A stretch of DNA of 17,022 nt from Methylibium sp964622685 (GTDB lineage: Bacteria; Pseudomonadota; Gammaproteobacteria; Burkholderiales; Burkholderiaceae_C): contig CAZUUU010000054.1 in the NCBI GenBank assembly GCA_964622685.1, forward strand, positions 1-17,022, written 5' to 3'. Numbering within the stretch: the stretch's first letter is position 1; every line of letters begins with the position of its first letter. Positions 5,954 through 12,691 of the stretch are shown piece after piece. The position numbers and the translations under genes were made by a program. Under the pieces are notes generated by a model. That model was not told the DNA's origin, did no database searches, and saw nothing but the letters and a program-made list of their open reading frames with translations.

Positions 5954-8179
5954 ATGCAACACGCCCTGCTCGCCAAGCGCCTGTCGACCGGCGACAAAAT
6001 GCCGGCCGGCCCCAGCGGCTTCGACCGTCGCGACTTCCTCAAGCTCAGCGCCGCGGCCGGCGGCGGCCTGGCCGTCAGCTGGGCGCCGGCGGCGAGCGCC
6101 GCCGACGCCGCGCCGGCCGCCCCCAAGCCGCCGGCCGACCCCGCGCCCTTCCTGCGCATCCTGCCCGACAACACCGTCGAGATCCGCGTCAACCGCCTCG
6201 ACTTCGGCCAGGGCGCGCTGACCGCGCTGCCGATGCTGGTGGCCGAGGAACTGGATGTGGACTGGAAACAGGTGCGCGCCAGCCTCGCGCCGGCCGGCGA
6301 CGCCTACAAGGATCCGGTGTTCGGCATCCAGATGACCGGCGGCTCGAGCGCCGTGCCCAACTCCTGGATCCAGTACCGCCAGGTCGGCGCGGCGACGCGG
6401 ATGATGCTGGTGGCCGCGGCCGCCGAGCAGTGGAAGGTGCCGGCTGCCGAATGCAAGACCGGCAGCGGCAAGGTGCGCCACGGCAAGCGCAGCGCGACCT
6501 ACGCCTCGCTGGCCGCCGCGGCGGCGCGCCAGCCGGTGCCGGCGCAGGTGACGCTGAAGACGCCAGAGCAGTACCGCATCATCGGCAAGAGCCAGGGCCG
6601 CATCGACGCGGTGGCCGTCGCGTCGGGCAAGAAGAACTACGGCATCGACCAGCGCCTGCCCGGCATGAAGGTCGCCGTGCTGCTGCGCGCGCCGACCTTC
6701 GGCGGCCAGGTGGCGAGCCACGACGCCACGAAGGCCAGGGCCATCGCCGGCGTCGTCGACGTGTTCGAGGTCCCGACCGATCGGGGCGGCACCGGCCTGG
6801 CGGTGATCGCCGACGGCTACTGGCCCGCCAAGCAGGCGCGCGAGGCGCTGCAGGTGCAATGGAAGCCGGGCGTGGGCGGCACGGTCAGCTCGACCGCACT
6901 GATGGTCCAGTACCGCGATGAAGCCAAGGCGCCGAAGCTCGTCGCGCTGAAGGGCGACGTCGGCGCGCTGGCAGGGGCGCCGAAGAAGATCAGCGCCGAG
7001 TACGAGTTCCCCTACCTCGCGCACGCGCCGATGGAGCCGCTGAACGCGAGCTTCGAGCTGAAGGGCGACCGCGCGACCGTCTGGGCCGGCACGCAGTTCC
7101 AGACCATCGACCAGATGGCGATCGCGCAGACCCTGGGCCTCAAGCCCGAGCAGGTGACGCTGAACACGCTGCCGGCCGGCGGCGGCTTCGGCCGGCGCGC
7201 GGTGCCGAGTTCGGACTACCTGCGCGAAGGCGCGGCGATCGCCAAGGCCTGGGCCGCGCGCCCGGCCGGTGGCGCACCGCTCAAGGTGATGTGGAGCCGC
7301 GAGGACGACATCAAGGGCGGCTATTACCGTCCGGCCCACGTGCATCGCGTGGACATCGGCCTCGATGCCAAGGGTCAGGTGCTGGCCTGGGATCACGCGA
7401 TCGTCGGGCAGTCGCTGCTGAAGGGCACACCCTTCGAGCCCTTCCTCGTCAAGGACGGCATCGACGGCACGATGACCGAGGGCGTGGTCGAGAACCGCTA
7501 CGCGCTGCCGATGCGCCTGCGCATCAGCCATCCCGAGGTGGCGGTGCCGGTGCTGTGGTGGCGCTCGGTCGGCCACACGCACACCGGCTTCGTGATGGAG
7601 ACGCTGGCCGACGAGGTGGCGCGCGCGGCCGGGCAGGATCCGGTGGCGTGGCGGCTCGCGAAGCTCGATCCCAAGAAGCACGGCCGGCACGTCGCGGCCC
7701 TCCAGCTGGCCGTCGACAAGTCCGGCTACGGCAAGGCGCTGCCGGCCGGTCATGCCTGGGGCGTGGCCGTGCACGAGTCCTTCGGCTCGGTGGTGGCCTA
7801 TGTCGTCGACGTGTCGATCGTCGAAGGCCGGCCCAAGGTGCATGCGGTGACGGCCGGCGTGCATGCCAACCAGGTCGTCAACCCGGTGGCGGCCGAGGCG
7901 CAGATCCAGGGCGGCGTGGTGTTCGGCATCGGCATGACGCAACCGGGCTTCGCGATCACGCTGAAGGACGGCGTGGTCGAGCAGAGCCAGTTCAGCGACT
8001 ACCCGCCGCCGCGCCTGCCCGATGCGCCGCCGGTCGCGGTGCACTTCGTACCCAGCACCGAGCCGCCGACCGGCCTCGGCGAGCCCGGCGTGCCGCCGAT
8101 CGCACCGGCCATTGCCAACGCGGTGGCTGCGCTGACGGGCAAGCGCCTTCGCAAGCTGCCGTTCGACACGCTGGCCTGA
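5954..8179 (+). CDS. Molybdopterin-binding subunit of molybdenum hydroxylase, IorB-like
   Basis: The 741-residue catalytic subunit of a xanthine-dehydrogenase-family enzyme of the IorB type (fused molybdopterin domains of aldehyde oxidases). A twin-arginine signal, DRRDFLK (24-30) followed by an Ala-rich h-region and ASA site, points to periplasmic export. Diagnostic blocks are LDFGQGALTALPMLVAEEL, GGGFGRR, WSREDDIKGGYYRP, RSVGHTHTGFVMETL and GLGEPGVPPIAPA; the Glu in GEPG (about residue 710) is the conserved base of the family. Substrates in this family are N-heterocycles or aldehydes; which one applies here cannot be read. There is no FAD subunit, as usual for IorAB-type enzymes, so a cytochrome or other periplasmic acceptor is expected but is not in the window. 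AGGAG precedes ATG 5954. A MocA-like gene follows. Confidence 0.93.
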   Translation: MQHALLAKRLSTGDKMPAGPSGFDRRDFLKLSAAAGGGLAVSWAPAASAADAAPAAPKPPADPAPFLRILPDNTVEIRVNRLDFGQGALTALPMLVAEELDVDWKQVRASLAPAGDAYKDPVFGIQMTGGSSAVPNSWIQYRQVGAATRMMLVAAAAEQWKVPAAECKTGSGKVRHGKRSATYASLAAAAARQPVPAQVTLKTPEQYRIIGKSQGRIDAVAVASGKKNYGIDQRLPGMKVAVLLRAPTFGGQVASHDATKARAIAGVVDVFEVPTDRGGTGLAVIADGYWPAKQAREALQVQWKPGVGGTVSSTALMVQYRDEAKAPKLVALKGDVGALAGAPKKISAEYEFPYLAHAPMEPLNASFELKGDRATVWAGTQFQTIDQMAIAQTLGLKPEQVTLNTLPAGGGFGRRAVPSSDYLREGAAIAKAWAARPAGGAPLKVMWSREDDIKGGYYRPAHVHRVDIGLDAKGQVLAWDHAIVGQSLLKGTPFEPFLVKDGIDGTMTEGVVENRYALPMRLRISHPEVAVPVLWWRSVGHTHTGFVMETLADEVARAAGQDPVAWRLAKLDPKKHGRHVAALQLAVDKSGYGKALPAGHAWGVAVHESFGSVVAYVVDVSIVEGRPKVHAVTAGVHANQVVNPVAAEAQIQGGVVFGIGMTQPGFAITLKDGVVEQSQFSDYPPPRLPDAPPVAVHFVPSTEPPTGLGEPGVPPIAPAIANAVAALTGKRLRKLPFDTLA

Positions 8180-8398
8180 GGCTCACTGCCCCGAAACGCA
8201 GCAATCGACCGGGCCTGCCCACCGTTTGTCGGGGCCGGCCCGGCCGTTGCGTGACGGACCGTCGACGCACGGCCCGGCGGGCGCGGGGAAGGCCTTAGGT
8301 GAAGCTCCCACTTCCCGCGGGCCGCCTGCCGCGGTCTGATGAGGACGCTCGCGGGGCATGGCACCTGCGGCTCACGACGACAACGCAGGGAGCGTTCG
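8180..8398 (+). other. Hairpin-rich gap between iorB-like and mocA-like genes
   Basis: No gene is supported in these 219 bp. The region carries at least three inverted repeats. The longest is 8239-8277 (listed separately). Next is GCGGGGAAG (8283-8291) with CTTCCCGC (8311-8318), with one bulge. Third is TGCCGCG (8327-8333) with the CGCGGGGCA side (8350-8358). An ATG at 8339 is in frame with the downstream gene, but it lies within the third repeat and would add a poor Arg-rich leader. No recognised riboswitch core (Moco, cobalamin) was found by eye. Confidence 0.4.
8239..8277 (+). terminator. Long GC-rich hairpin after iorB-like gene
   Basis: The arms 8239-8256 and 8260-8277 form about 17 base pairs around a GAC loop: GACG/CGTC at the tip, then GCGT/ACGC, GGCCGT/ACGGCC, and an outer CC/GG pair after one C-C mismatch, with two single-base bulges. 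No T-tract follows, so it would be an atypical terminator, a processing site or an RNA-stability element for the Mo-hydroxylase mRNA. Confidence 0.45.
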
Positions 8399-9025
8399 GT
8401 GGTGCAGGAACCGGTATTGGTCGTGTTGGCGGCAGGTCGCGGTTCGCGGTTTGCCGGCGCGACACACAAGCTCGAGCAGCCTTTCGGCGCCTCGACGGTA
8501 CTCGGCTGCACCCTGTCGAACGCGATGCAGAGCGGCCTGCCGCTGGTCGTCGTCACCACGCCGGCCCTGAACGCGTGCGTGGCTTCGGTGGTCGCCGCCC
8601 GCGACATCGTGCTGGTGCCCGAGGTCGGCCAGGACGACGCTGGCCTGCCGCTGGGCATGGGCTATTCCATCGCCTGCGGCGTGTCGGCACGCGCCAATGC
8701 GCACGGCTGGCTGGTGCTGCCGGGCGACATGCCGCTGGTCGAGCCGGCGACGCTGCGCGCCGTGGCGGCTGCGATGCCGCAGCATCCCGTCGTCTATGCG
8801 CAGCACCGCGGCCGGCGCGGCCATCCCGTCGCCTTCGCGGCCGAGATCTATTCCGAACTGGTCACGCTGGGTGGGGACGAAGGCGCGCGCCGCCTGATCG
8901 GTCGTTACCCGGCCTACGGCGTCGACGTCGACGACGCGGGTGTCTTGATGGACCTCGACACCGAAGACGACCTCGAGCGCCTGCGCGCCTTCGAGGTCAG
9001 CCGCAGCGGCGCGCAGCTGGCCTGA
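8399..9025 (+). CDS. MocA/MobA-like molybdenum cofactor nucleotidyltransferase
   Basis: A 208-residue NTP-transferase-family protein. Known members, MocA and MobA, attach CMP or GMP to molybdopterin; MocA makes the cytosine dinucleotide form used by xanthine-oxidase-family enzymes. The nucleotide-binding signature LAAGRGSRFAGATHKL is at residues 10-25, with Lys24 in the expected place. The metal-binding LPGDMPLV follows mid-protein, then RRGHPVAF and a C-terminal DLDTEDDLERL typical of this group. The position right after the Mo-hydroxylase subunits supports a MocA-type role in maturing them. I chose GTG 8399 because GGGAG (8388-8392) lies 6 nt upstream; the alternative ATG 8339 adds a low-quality Arg-rich leader. 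The specificity for CTP over GTP is inferred from context only. Confidence 0.87.
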   Translation: MVQEPVLVVLAAGRGSRFAGATHKLEQPFGASTVLGCTLSNAMQSGLPLVVVTTPALNACVASVVAARDIVLVPEVGQDDAGLPLGMGYSIACGVSARANAHGWLVLPGDMPLVEPATLRAVAAAMPQHPVVYAQHRGRRGHPVAFAAEIYSELVTLGGDEGARRLIGRYPAYGVDVDDAGVLMDLDTEDDLERLRAFEVSRSGAQLA

Positions 9026-9043
9026 GGCCGGCTGCGGCTCAGG
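9021..9043. terminator. Convergent-junction hairpin containing both stop codons
   Basis: CCTGA (9021-9025) pairs with TCAGG (9039-9043) and GCCG (9027-9030) pairs with CGGC (9035-9038) around a GCTG loop, with a single bulged G. The TGA stops of the mocA-like gene and of the ChaC-like gene face each other in the stem. There is no T-tract. Confidence 0.45.
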
Positions 9044-9689
9044 CCGTCAGGCCGGCGCGGCGCGCCAGCGCCACCTGGCGCTCGATCGCGGTGTCGCGGA
9101 TGCCGCAGCGGCGCAGGCAGGCCGCGGTCTCGACCAGGTAGTCGAGCGTGCTGCCGAAGCGGCCGCGCGCGTGGCGCAGGATCCCCAGCAGCGTGTCGTC
9201 GTCCATGTCGCCCGTGAAGTTGGGGCTGGTGCGGCTCAGCGTGAACGCGAGCGCCGTCACCGGACCCTGCGAGGTCTGGCATTGCAGCCACTTCGGGTCG
9301 TAGACGCCGGTGAACATCTCGCGGTCCCAGAGCCGCCGCAGCTCGGCATCGGCGCGCGCCGCCTCGATGCGGTAGACCATGCCCGAGCAGGACCCGCCCG
9401 GCACCAGCGCGCAGACCAGCCCGGGCCGCTCGGGCGTGCCGCGGTTGATGCGCGAGCGCATCTGCAGCGCGCGGTGCTGGCCGTGGACCCGCGCGAGGCG
9501 CTGCTCGGCGGCGTCGAACTCCGGCCGCCAGATCAGCGAGGCGTAGCCGAAGACCCAGAGGTCGCGGTTGCCGCGCGCCGCCATCGTGCGGGCCAGCAGC
9601 GGTTCAGGATCGCGCAGCGGCGTGACCGCCGTCGCGCCGCCAGCCTCGGCGCAGGCCGGTTCAGGGTCGAAGTCGAGACCTTGCTGCAC
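9039..9689 (-). CDS. ChaC-like gamma-glutamylcyclotransferase
   Basis: A protein of about 216 residues in the ChaC/GCG family, which cleaves glutathione (ChaC type) to 5-oxoproline and Cys-Gly. The substrate-loop signature FGYASLIW is at 47-54. The motif SRINRGTPERPGLVCALVPGGSC is intact. The expected catalytic Glu is in WDREMFTGVY (about residue 124), followed by YDPKWL. The start is uncertain. GTG 9689 gives an N-terminus with the DFDP element often seen in Burkholderiales homologues and has a TTGACG/TACCTT promoter-like pair right before it; ATG 9584 would shorten the protein to 181 residues but keep the catalytic core. It lies 95 bp downstream of the thioesterase gene, same strand. It is cytosolic. 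Confidence 0.88.
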   Translation of the reverse strand: MQQGLDFDPEPACAEAGGATAVTPLRDPEPLLARTMAARGNRDLWVFGYASLIWRPEFDAAEQRLARVHGQHRALQMRSRINRGTPERPGLVCALVPGGSCSGMVYRIEAARADAELRRLWDREMFTGVYDPKWLQCQTSQGPVTALAFTLSRTSPNFTGDMDDDTLLGILRHARGRFGSTLDYLVETAACLRRCGIRDTAIERQVALARRAGLTA

Positions 9690-9695
9690 GGCAAC

Positions 9696-9725
9696 AAGGT
9701 AGCGTCCCGCTGCCGCTTGCGTCAA
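9696..9725 (-). promoter_or_regulatory. Promoter-like pair directly before ChaC-like gene
   Basis: On the minus strand TTGACG (9725-9720) is separated by 18 nt from TACCTT (9701-9696), which is only 6 nt before the GTG start at 9689. This layout would make a leaderless mRNA and is also the argument for the GTG start. Confidence 0.33.
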
Positions 9726-9784
9726 GGGGCCCGGCCCCCCGCCATCGCGTGAAAAGCCACGGGCCAGGCGCCGTTTACCGCCTT

Positions 9785-10354
9785 TTACGCACCCTGCGTG
9801 GGCTGCGGCTTCGGCAGATCCATGATGAAGCAGGTGGTCGAGGCATGGGCGTAGAGCGTGCCGTCGGGGCCGACCAGGCGTCCGTCGGAGGTTGCGGTGC
9901 TCCGGCCGGCGTGGATCACGCGGCCCTCGGCGCGCACCAGCGGCACCTTGTCGGTCAGCGCGCGCACGAGGTTGATCTTCAGCTCCAGCGTCGTGTAGGT
10001 CTTGCCCGCCGGCAGGGTCGAGTGGATGGCGCAGGCCACGGCCGAGTCGAGCAGGGTCGCGTACCAGCCGCCGTGCACCGTGCCCAGCGGGTTGTAGTGC
10101 CGGAACTGCGGCCGGCCCTGGAAGACGGCCTGGCCGCGCTCGATGTGGACCAGCATGAAGTCGAGCGTGTCGTTGATCGGCGGGCGCGGCAGCGCGCCGC
10201 TGAGCAGCGCCTCGAAGAACTCCAGCCCGCTCAGGGGCGCGACCTGATCGAGGCGGCTGACGCCGCTGCTCCTGGAACGGGCGCGCAAGGCGGCTTCGTC
10301 GGCTTGCCAGCGGGCGAGGGTGGCTTCGGCCTCGGCGGTGGGGAGCTTGCTCAT
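9785..10354 (-). CDS. PaaI-type hotdog-fold acyl-CoA thioesterase
   Basis: A 189-residue PaaI-like thioesterase. Members hydrolyse acyl-CoA or aryl-CoA thioesters; the substrate cannot be read here. After an Ala/Arg-rich N-terminal helix of about 55 residues comes the hotdog domain with NPLGTVHGGWYATLLDSA (HGG at 94-96, Asp103), then TTLELKINLVRAL and GRVIHAGRSTATSDGRL, which are the helix and strands of the family. The start at 10354 was chosen over an upstream ATG (10384) that lies inside the MarR palindrome region. The gene is divergent from marR with about 50 bp between starts, sharing the palindrome at 10384-10397, so it is probably a target of that regulator together with the MFS gene (inference). 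Confidence 0.9.
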   Translation of the reverse strand: MSKLPTAEAEATLARWQADEAALRARSRSSGVSRLDQVAPLSGLEFFEALLSGALPRPPINDTLDFMLVHIERGQAVFQGRPQFRHYNPLGTVHGGWYATLLDSAVACAIHSTLPAGKTYTTLELKINLVRALTDKVPLVRAEGRVIHAGRSTATSDGRLVGPDGTLYAHASTTCFIMDLPKPQPTQGA

Positions 10355-10369
10355 GGATCGCTCTGTAAG

Positions 10370-10403
10370 TTGCAGGTACAACAATTGTAGCTACAATCAA
10401 ATC
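10370..10403 (+). promoter_or_regulatory. marR/thioesterase divergent promoter and MarR-type operator
   Basis: ATTGTAGCTACAAT (10384-10397) is a perfect 14-bp palindrome of the TTGTA-N2-TACAA type common for MarR regulators. A third half-site TACAA is at 10377-10381. The palindrome itself supplies TACAAT on both strands (10392-10397 forward, 10389-10384 reverse), so operator and -10 boxes coincide. A -35-like TTGCAG is at 10370-10375, 16 nt upstream of the forward box. This is the most AT-rich spot I noticed in the window. Confidence 0.68.
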
Positions 10404-10865
10404 ATGCCGACGGACACCCTCGGTGCCGCCGTGACCCCCCAGGGCTGCACCAACCTCAAGCTGCGCCAGCTCAGCCGGGCCGTGACGCGTCACTACGACG
10501 CCTACGTCGCGCCGACCGGGCTGAAGAACACGCAGTATTCGCTGTTGTCGCACGTCGTCAAGCTCGGCCCGATCCGACCGTCGGACCTGGCGACGTGGAT
10601 GCGACTGGAAGCGTCGACGCTGACGCGCAACCTGCAGCCGCTGATCGCCCAGGGCTGGGTCACGCTGGGCCCGGGCGAGGACGCGCGCAGCCGGCTGATC
10701 GACGCCACCGACGCCGGCCGTGCCAAGCGCAGCGAGGGCCAGCGGGCCTGGAAGCAGGCGCAGCTGGCGCTGAACGAGCGCCTCGGCCCGCCCCAGGTGG
10801 CGGCGCTGCACGCCCTGCTGGACGACTGCCTGCAGCGGCTCGATGCCGGAGACGACGATGAGTGA
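10404..10865 (+). CDS. MarR-family transcriptional regulator
   Basis: A 153-residue winged-helix regulator. The DNA-binding part covers about residues 56-106: IRPSDLATWMRLEASTLTRNLQPL is the helix-turn-helix and GPGEDARSRLIDATDAG is the wing, followed by C-terminal dimer helices. Cys15 in GCTNLKLRQLSR lies in the first helix, the same region as the sensing cysteine of OhrR; a redox role is only a possibility. It should bind the palindrome just upstream and repress its own operon and the divergent thioesterase gene. ATG 10404 is preceded by 6 nt and a TACAAT box and has no Shine-Dalgarno, so the mRNA may be leaderless. The stop overlaps the MFS start by 8 nt, giving translational coupling. The ligand is unknown. 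Confidence 0.93.
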   Translation: MPTDTLGAAVTPQGCTNLKLRQLSRAVTRHYDAYVAPTGLKNTQYSLLSHVVKLGPIRPSDLATWMRLEASTLTRNLQPLIAQGWVTLGPGEDARSRLIDATDAGRAKRSEGQRAWKQAQLALNERLGPPQVAALHALLDDCLQRLDAGDDDE

Positions 10866-12108
10866 AGCTCGAACCCCGCCGGTCCCGATGATCCAGCGAC
10901 CCTTGCTGTGGCTGGTGCTGCTGGCGGCTGCGGGCACCTTCGCGCTGACGATGGGCATGCGCCAGTCGATGGGCCTGTTCCTGAACACGCTCAACACCAG
11001 CACCGGACTGGGCATCGGCAGCATCAGCCTGGCCTTCGCCTTCGGGCAGCTGTGGTGGGGCCTGACGCAGCCCTTCGCCGGCATCGTCGCCGACAAGATC
11101 GGCGCCGGGCGGGTGCTCTTCATCGGCGTGCTGCTGGTGGCGCTGGGCACCGCGCTCACGCCCTTCATGCACACCACGCCCGGCCTGATCTTCGCCATCG
11201 GCGTGCTGGCCGCCGGCGGTGCCGGCATGGCCGGACCCTCGGTGCTGATGGCCGCGACGACGCGCCTGATCGAGCCCGCGAAGCGCGGCCTGGCCACCGG
11301 CATCGTCAATGCCGGCGGCTCCTTCGGGCAGTTCGTCTTCGCGCCGATCGCGCAGGGCATCACCGCGGCGGCCGGTTGGGTGGTCGCGATGCAGTCGATG
11401 GCGGTCATGGTGCTGCTGGCCCTGCCGGCGGCCTGGGTCCTGCGCGGCAATGCGAAGCATCTCGCCACGACGGGCGCCAGTCGACCGCAGACGACGGGCG
11501 AGGCCATCCGCGTCGCGCTCGCCGACCCGAGCTACCGCCTGCTGTGCGCCGGCTTCTTCGTCTGCGGCTTCCACGTCGCCTTCATCGCCACCCACCTGCC
11601 CGGCGTGGTCGCGGCCTGCCAGCTGCCGCCGGCGATCGGGGCCTGGTCGCTGGCGGTCGTCGGCCTGTTCAACATCGTCGGCAGCTTCGCGATGGGCTGG
11701 GCCATCGGCTACCAGGGCGGGCGCTGGCGCATGAAGTCGCTGCTGTCGCTGGTCTACGCCACGCGCGGCGTGGCGGTGCTGGTGTTCCTGCTGGCACCGA
11801 AGACCGAGTTCACGATGCTGGTGTTCGCTGCGGTGATCGGCTTCACCTTCCTGTCGACCGTGCCGCCGACCGCGGGCCTGGTGGCCAAGTTCTTCGGTCC
11901 GGCCAACATGGCGACGCTGTTCGGCATCGTGATGCTGGCGCACCAGATCGGCGGCTTCCTCGGCGCCTACTTCGGCGGCAAGGCCTTCGAGTGGACCGGC
12001 AGCTACGACGCGATCTGGATCGCCGACATCCTGCTGGCCTTCGGCGCGGCGCTGGTGCACCTGCCGATCAAGGAAGCGCGGCCGGTGCTGCAGCCGCAGG
12101 CGGCCTGA
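10858..12108 (+). CDS. MFS transporter, possibly OFA/monocarboxylate type
   Basis: A 416-residue inner-membrane transporter of the major facilitator superfamily with about 12 predicted membrane helices. A helix 2-3 loop of the general MFS type appears as GIVADKIGAGRVL, and hydrophobic segments follow each other regularly to the C-terminus (about residue 400). The large central loop is near NAKHLATTGASRPQTTGEA. The overall look, with Gly-rich helices such as GGAGMAGPSV and IVNAGGSFGQF, fits the OFA or related monocarboxylate or drug efflux groups; the substrate cannot be told. The start codon overlaps the end of marR (ATGAGTGA), so the regulator and transporter are one operon. The gene ends 7 bp from the convergent GDT1 gene. 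Confidence 0.9.
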   Translation: MSEARTPPVPMIQRPLLWLVLLAAAGTFALTMGMRQSMGLFLNTLNTSTGLGIGSISLAFAFGQLWWGLTQPFAGIVADKIGAGRVLFIGVLLVALGTALTPFMHTTPGLIFAIGVLAAGGAGMAGPSVLMAATTRLIEPAKRGLATGIVNAGGSFGQFVFAPIAQGITAAAGWVVAMQSMAVMVLLALPAAWVLRGNAKHLATTGASRPQTTGEAIRVALADPSYRLLCAGFFVCGFHVAFIATHLPGVVAACQLPPAIGAWSLAVVGLFNIVGSFAMGWAIGYQGGRWRMKSLLSLVYATRGVAVLVFLLAPKTEFTMLVFAAVIGFTFLSTVPPTAGLVAKFFGPANMATLFGIVMLAHQIGGFLGAYFGGKAFEWTGSYDAIWIADILLAFGAALVHLPIKEARPVLQPQAA

Positions 12109-12118
12109 GCGACGCTCA
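12106..12118. terminator. Mini-hairpin at MFS/GDT1 convergent junction
   Basis: TGAGC (12106-12110) pairs with GCTCA (12114-12118) around GAC. Both TGA stop codons form the outer pairs. That TGA faces TCA is trivial for convergent TGA genes, but the two extra G-C pairs are not. No T-tract is present. Confidence 0.25.
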
Positions 12119-12691
12119 CCAGCCCACGCCGGCCAGCACCAGCACGCCCAGCACGGCGAACACCGCCGCGGCCACGCGCCGGACCCAGTGCAGCGGCACG
12201 AAGTGCACGGCCCGGTCGCCCAGCAGCACCGCCGGCACGTTGGCCAGCATCATGCCCAGCGTGGTGCCGGCCGTCACCGTGACCAGCGAGGCGTACTGGG
12301 CCGCCAGCATCACGGTGGCGATCTGCGTCTTGTCGCCCATCTCGGCCAGGAAGAAGGCCACCACGGTGATGCCGAAGACGCCCAGCGGCGAGCGGCTCGG
12401 CGGCTGCTCGTCGTCGTCGAGCTTGTCGGGCTTCAGCGTCCAGGCCGCGACCGCGAAGAAGCTGATCGCCAGGGCCCAGCGCAAGGTGTCGGCCGGCACG
12501 ACGCCCTGCACCCAGGCACCCAGCGCGCTGGCCATGGCGTGATTGGCCAGCGTCGCGACCAGGATGCCCAGCACGATGGCCAGCGGCTGGCGGAAGCGCG
12601 CCGCCAGCAGCAGCGCCAGCAGCTGCGTCTTGTCGCCGATCTCGCTGAGTGCCACCACACCGGTCGAGACGGCGAAGGCTTCGAGCGTCAT
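12116..12691 (-). CDS. GDT1/TMEM165 (UPF0016) family cation exporter
   Basis: A 191-residue membrane protein with two copies of the family signature: EIGDKTQ at 17-23 and EMGDKTQ at 117-123, in two homologous halves of three helices each separated by an acidic loop (KLDDDEQPP, about 90-98). Family members exchange Mn2+ or Ca2+ against protons; in bacteria Mn2+ export is the known role. It is the last gene of the four-gene operon and starts in an ATGA overlap with the DsbA-family gene, so translation is coupled. No Mn2+ (yybP-ykoY) riboswitch can serve it directly, because there is no leader. Identification of the family is very secure; ion specificity is inferred. Confidence 0.94.
   Translation of the reverse strand: MTLEAFAVSTGVVALSEIGDKTQLLALLLAARFRQPLAIVLGILVATLANHAMASALGAWVQGVVPADTLRWALAISFFAVAAWTLKPDKLDDDEQPPSRSPLGVFGITVVAFFLAEMGDKTQIATVMLAAQYASLVTVTAGTTLGMMLANVPAVLLGDRAVHFVPLHWVRRVAAAVFAVLGVLVLAGVGW

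Noticed and set aside
4709..8044. A 1111-codon open frame on the minus strand opposite the Mo-hydroxylase genes, continuing into pdxH
   Set aside because: Only its last 213 codons are a real gene (PdxH). The rest mirrors strongly biased codons of a clearly real gene on the other strand, with low-complexity His/Arg/Ala content and no recognisable domain.
8336..8343. CTGATGAG, matching the conserved core of a hammerhead ribozyme
   Set aside because: No GAAA after a stem II and no properly placed third stem; a chance match.
8180..8398. Molybdenum-cofactor or cobalamin riboswitch before the mocA-like gene
   Set aside because: I could not find the conserved core bases of either family by eye. 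The stems alone do not justify naming a known riboswitch; Infernal would be needed.
9766..9786. AGGCG/CGCCT hairpin with TTTT on the plus strand at the end of the thioesterase gene
   Set aside because: No plus-strand gene reads into it and the stem is only 5 bp with a long loop. On the minus strand, where the gene is, no T-tract follows.
9039..11507. An 822-codon open minus-strand frame over the MFS and marR genes into the ChaC-like gene
   Set aside because: The real part is the ChaC-like gene at its end. The upstream portion is antisense to MarR and MFS genes with clear protein families and is an artefact of high GC.
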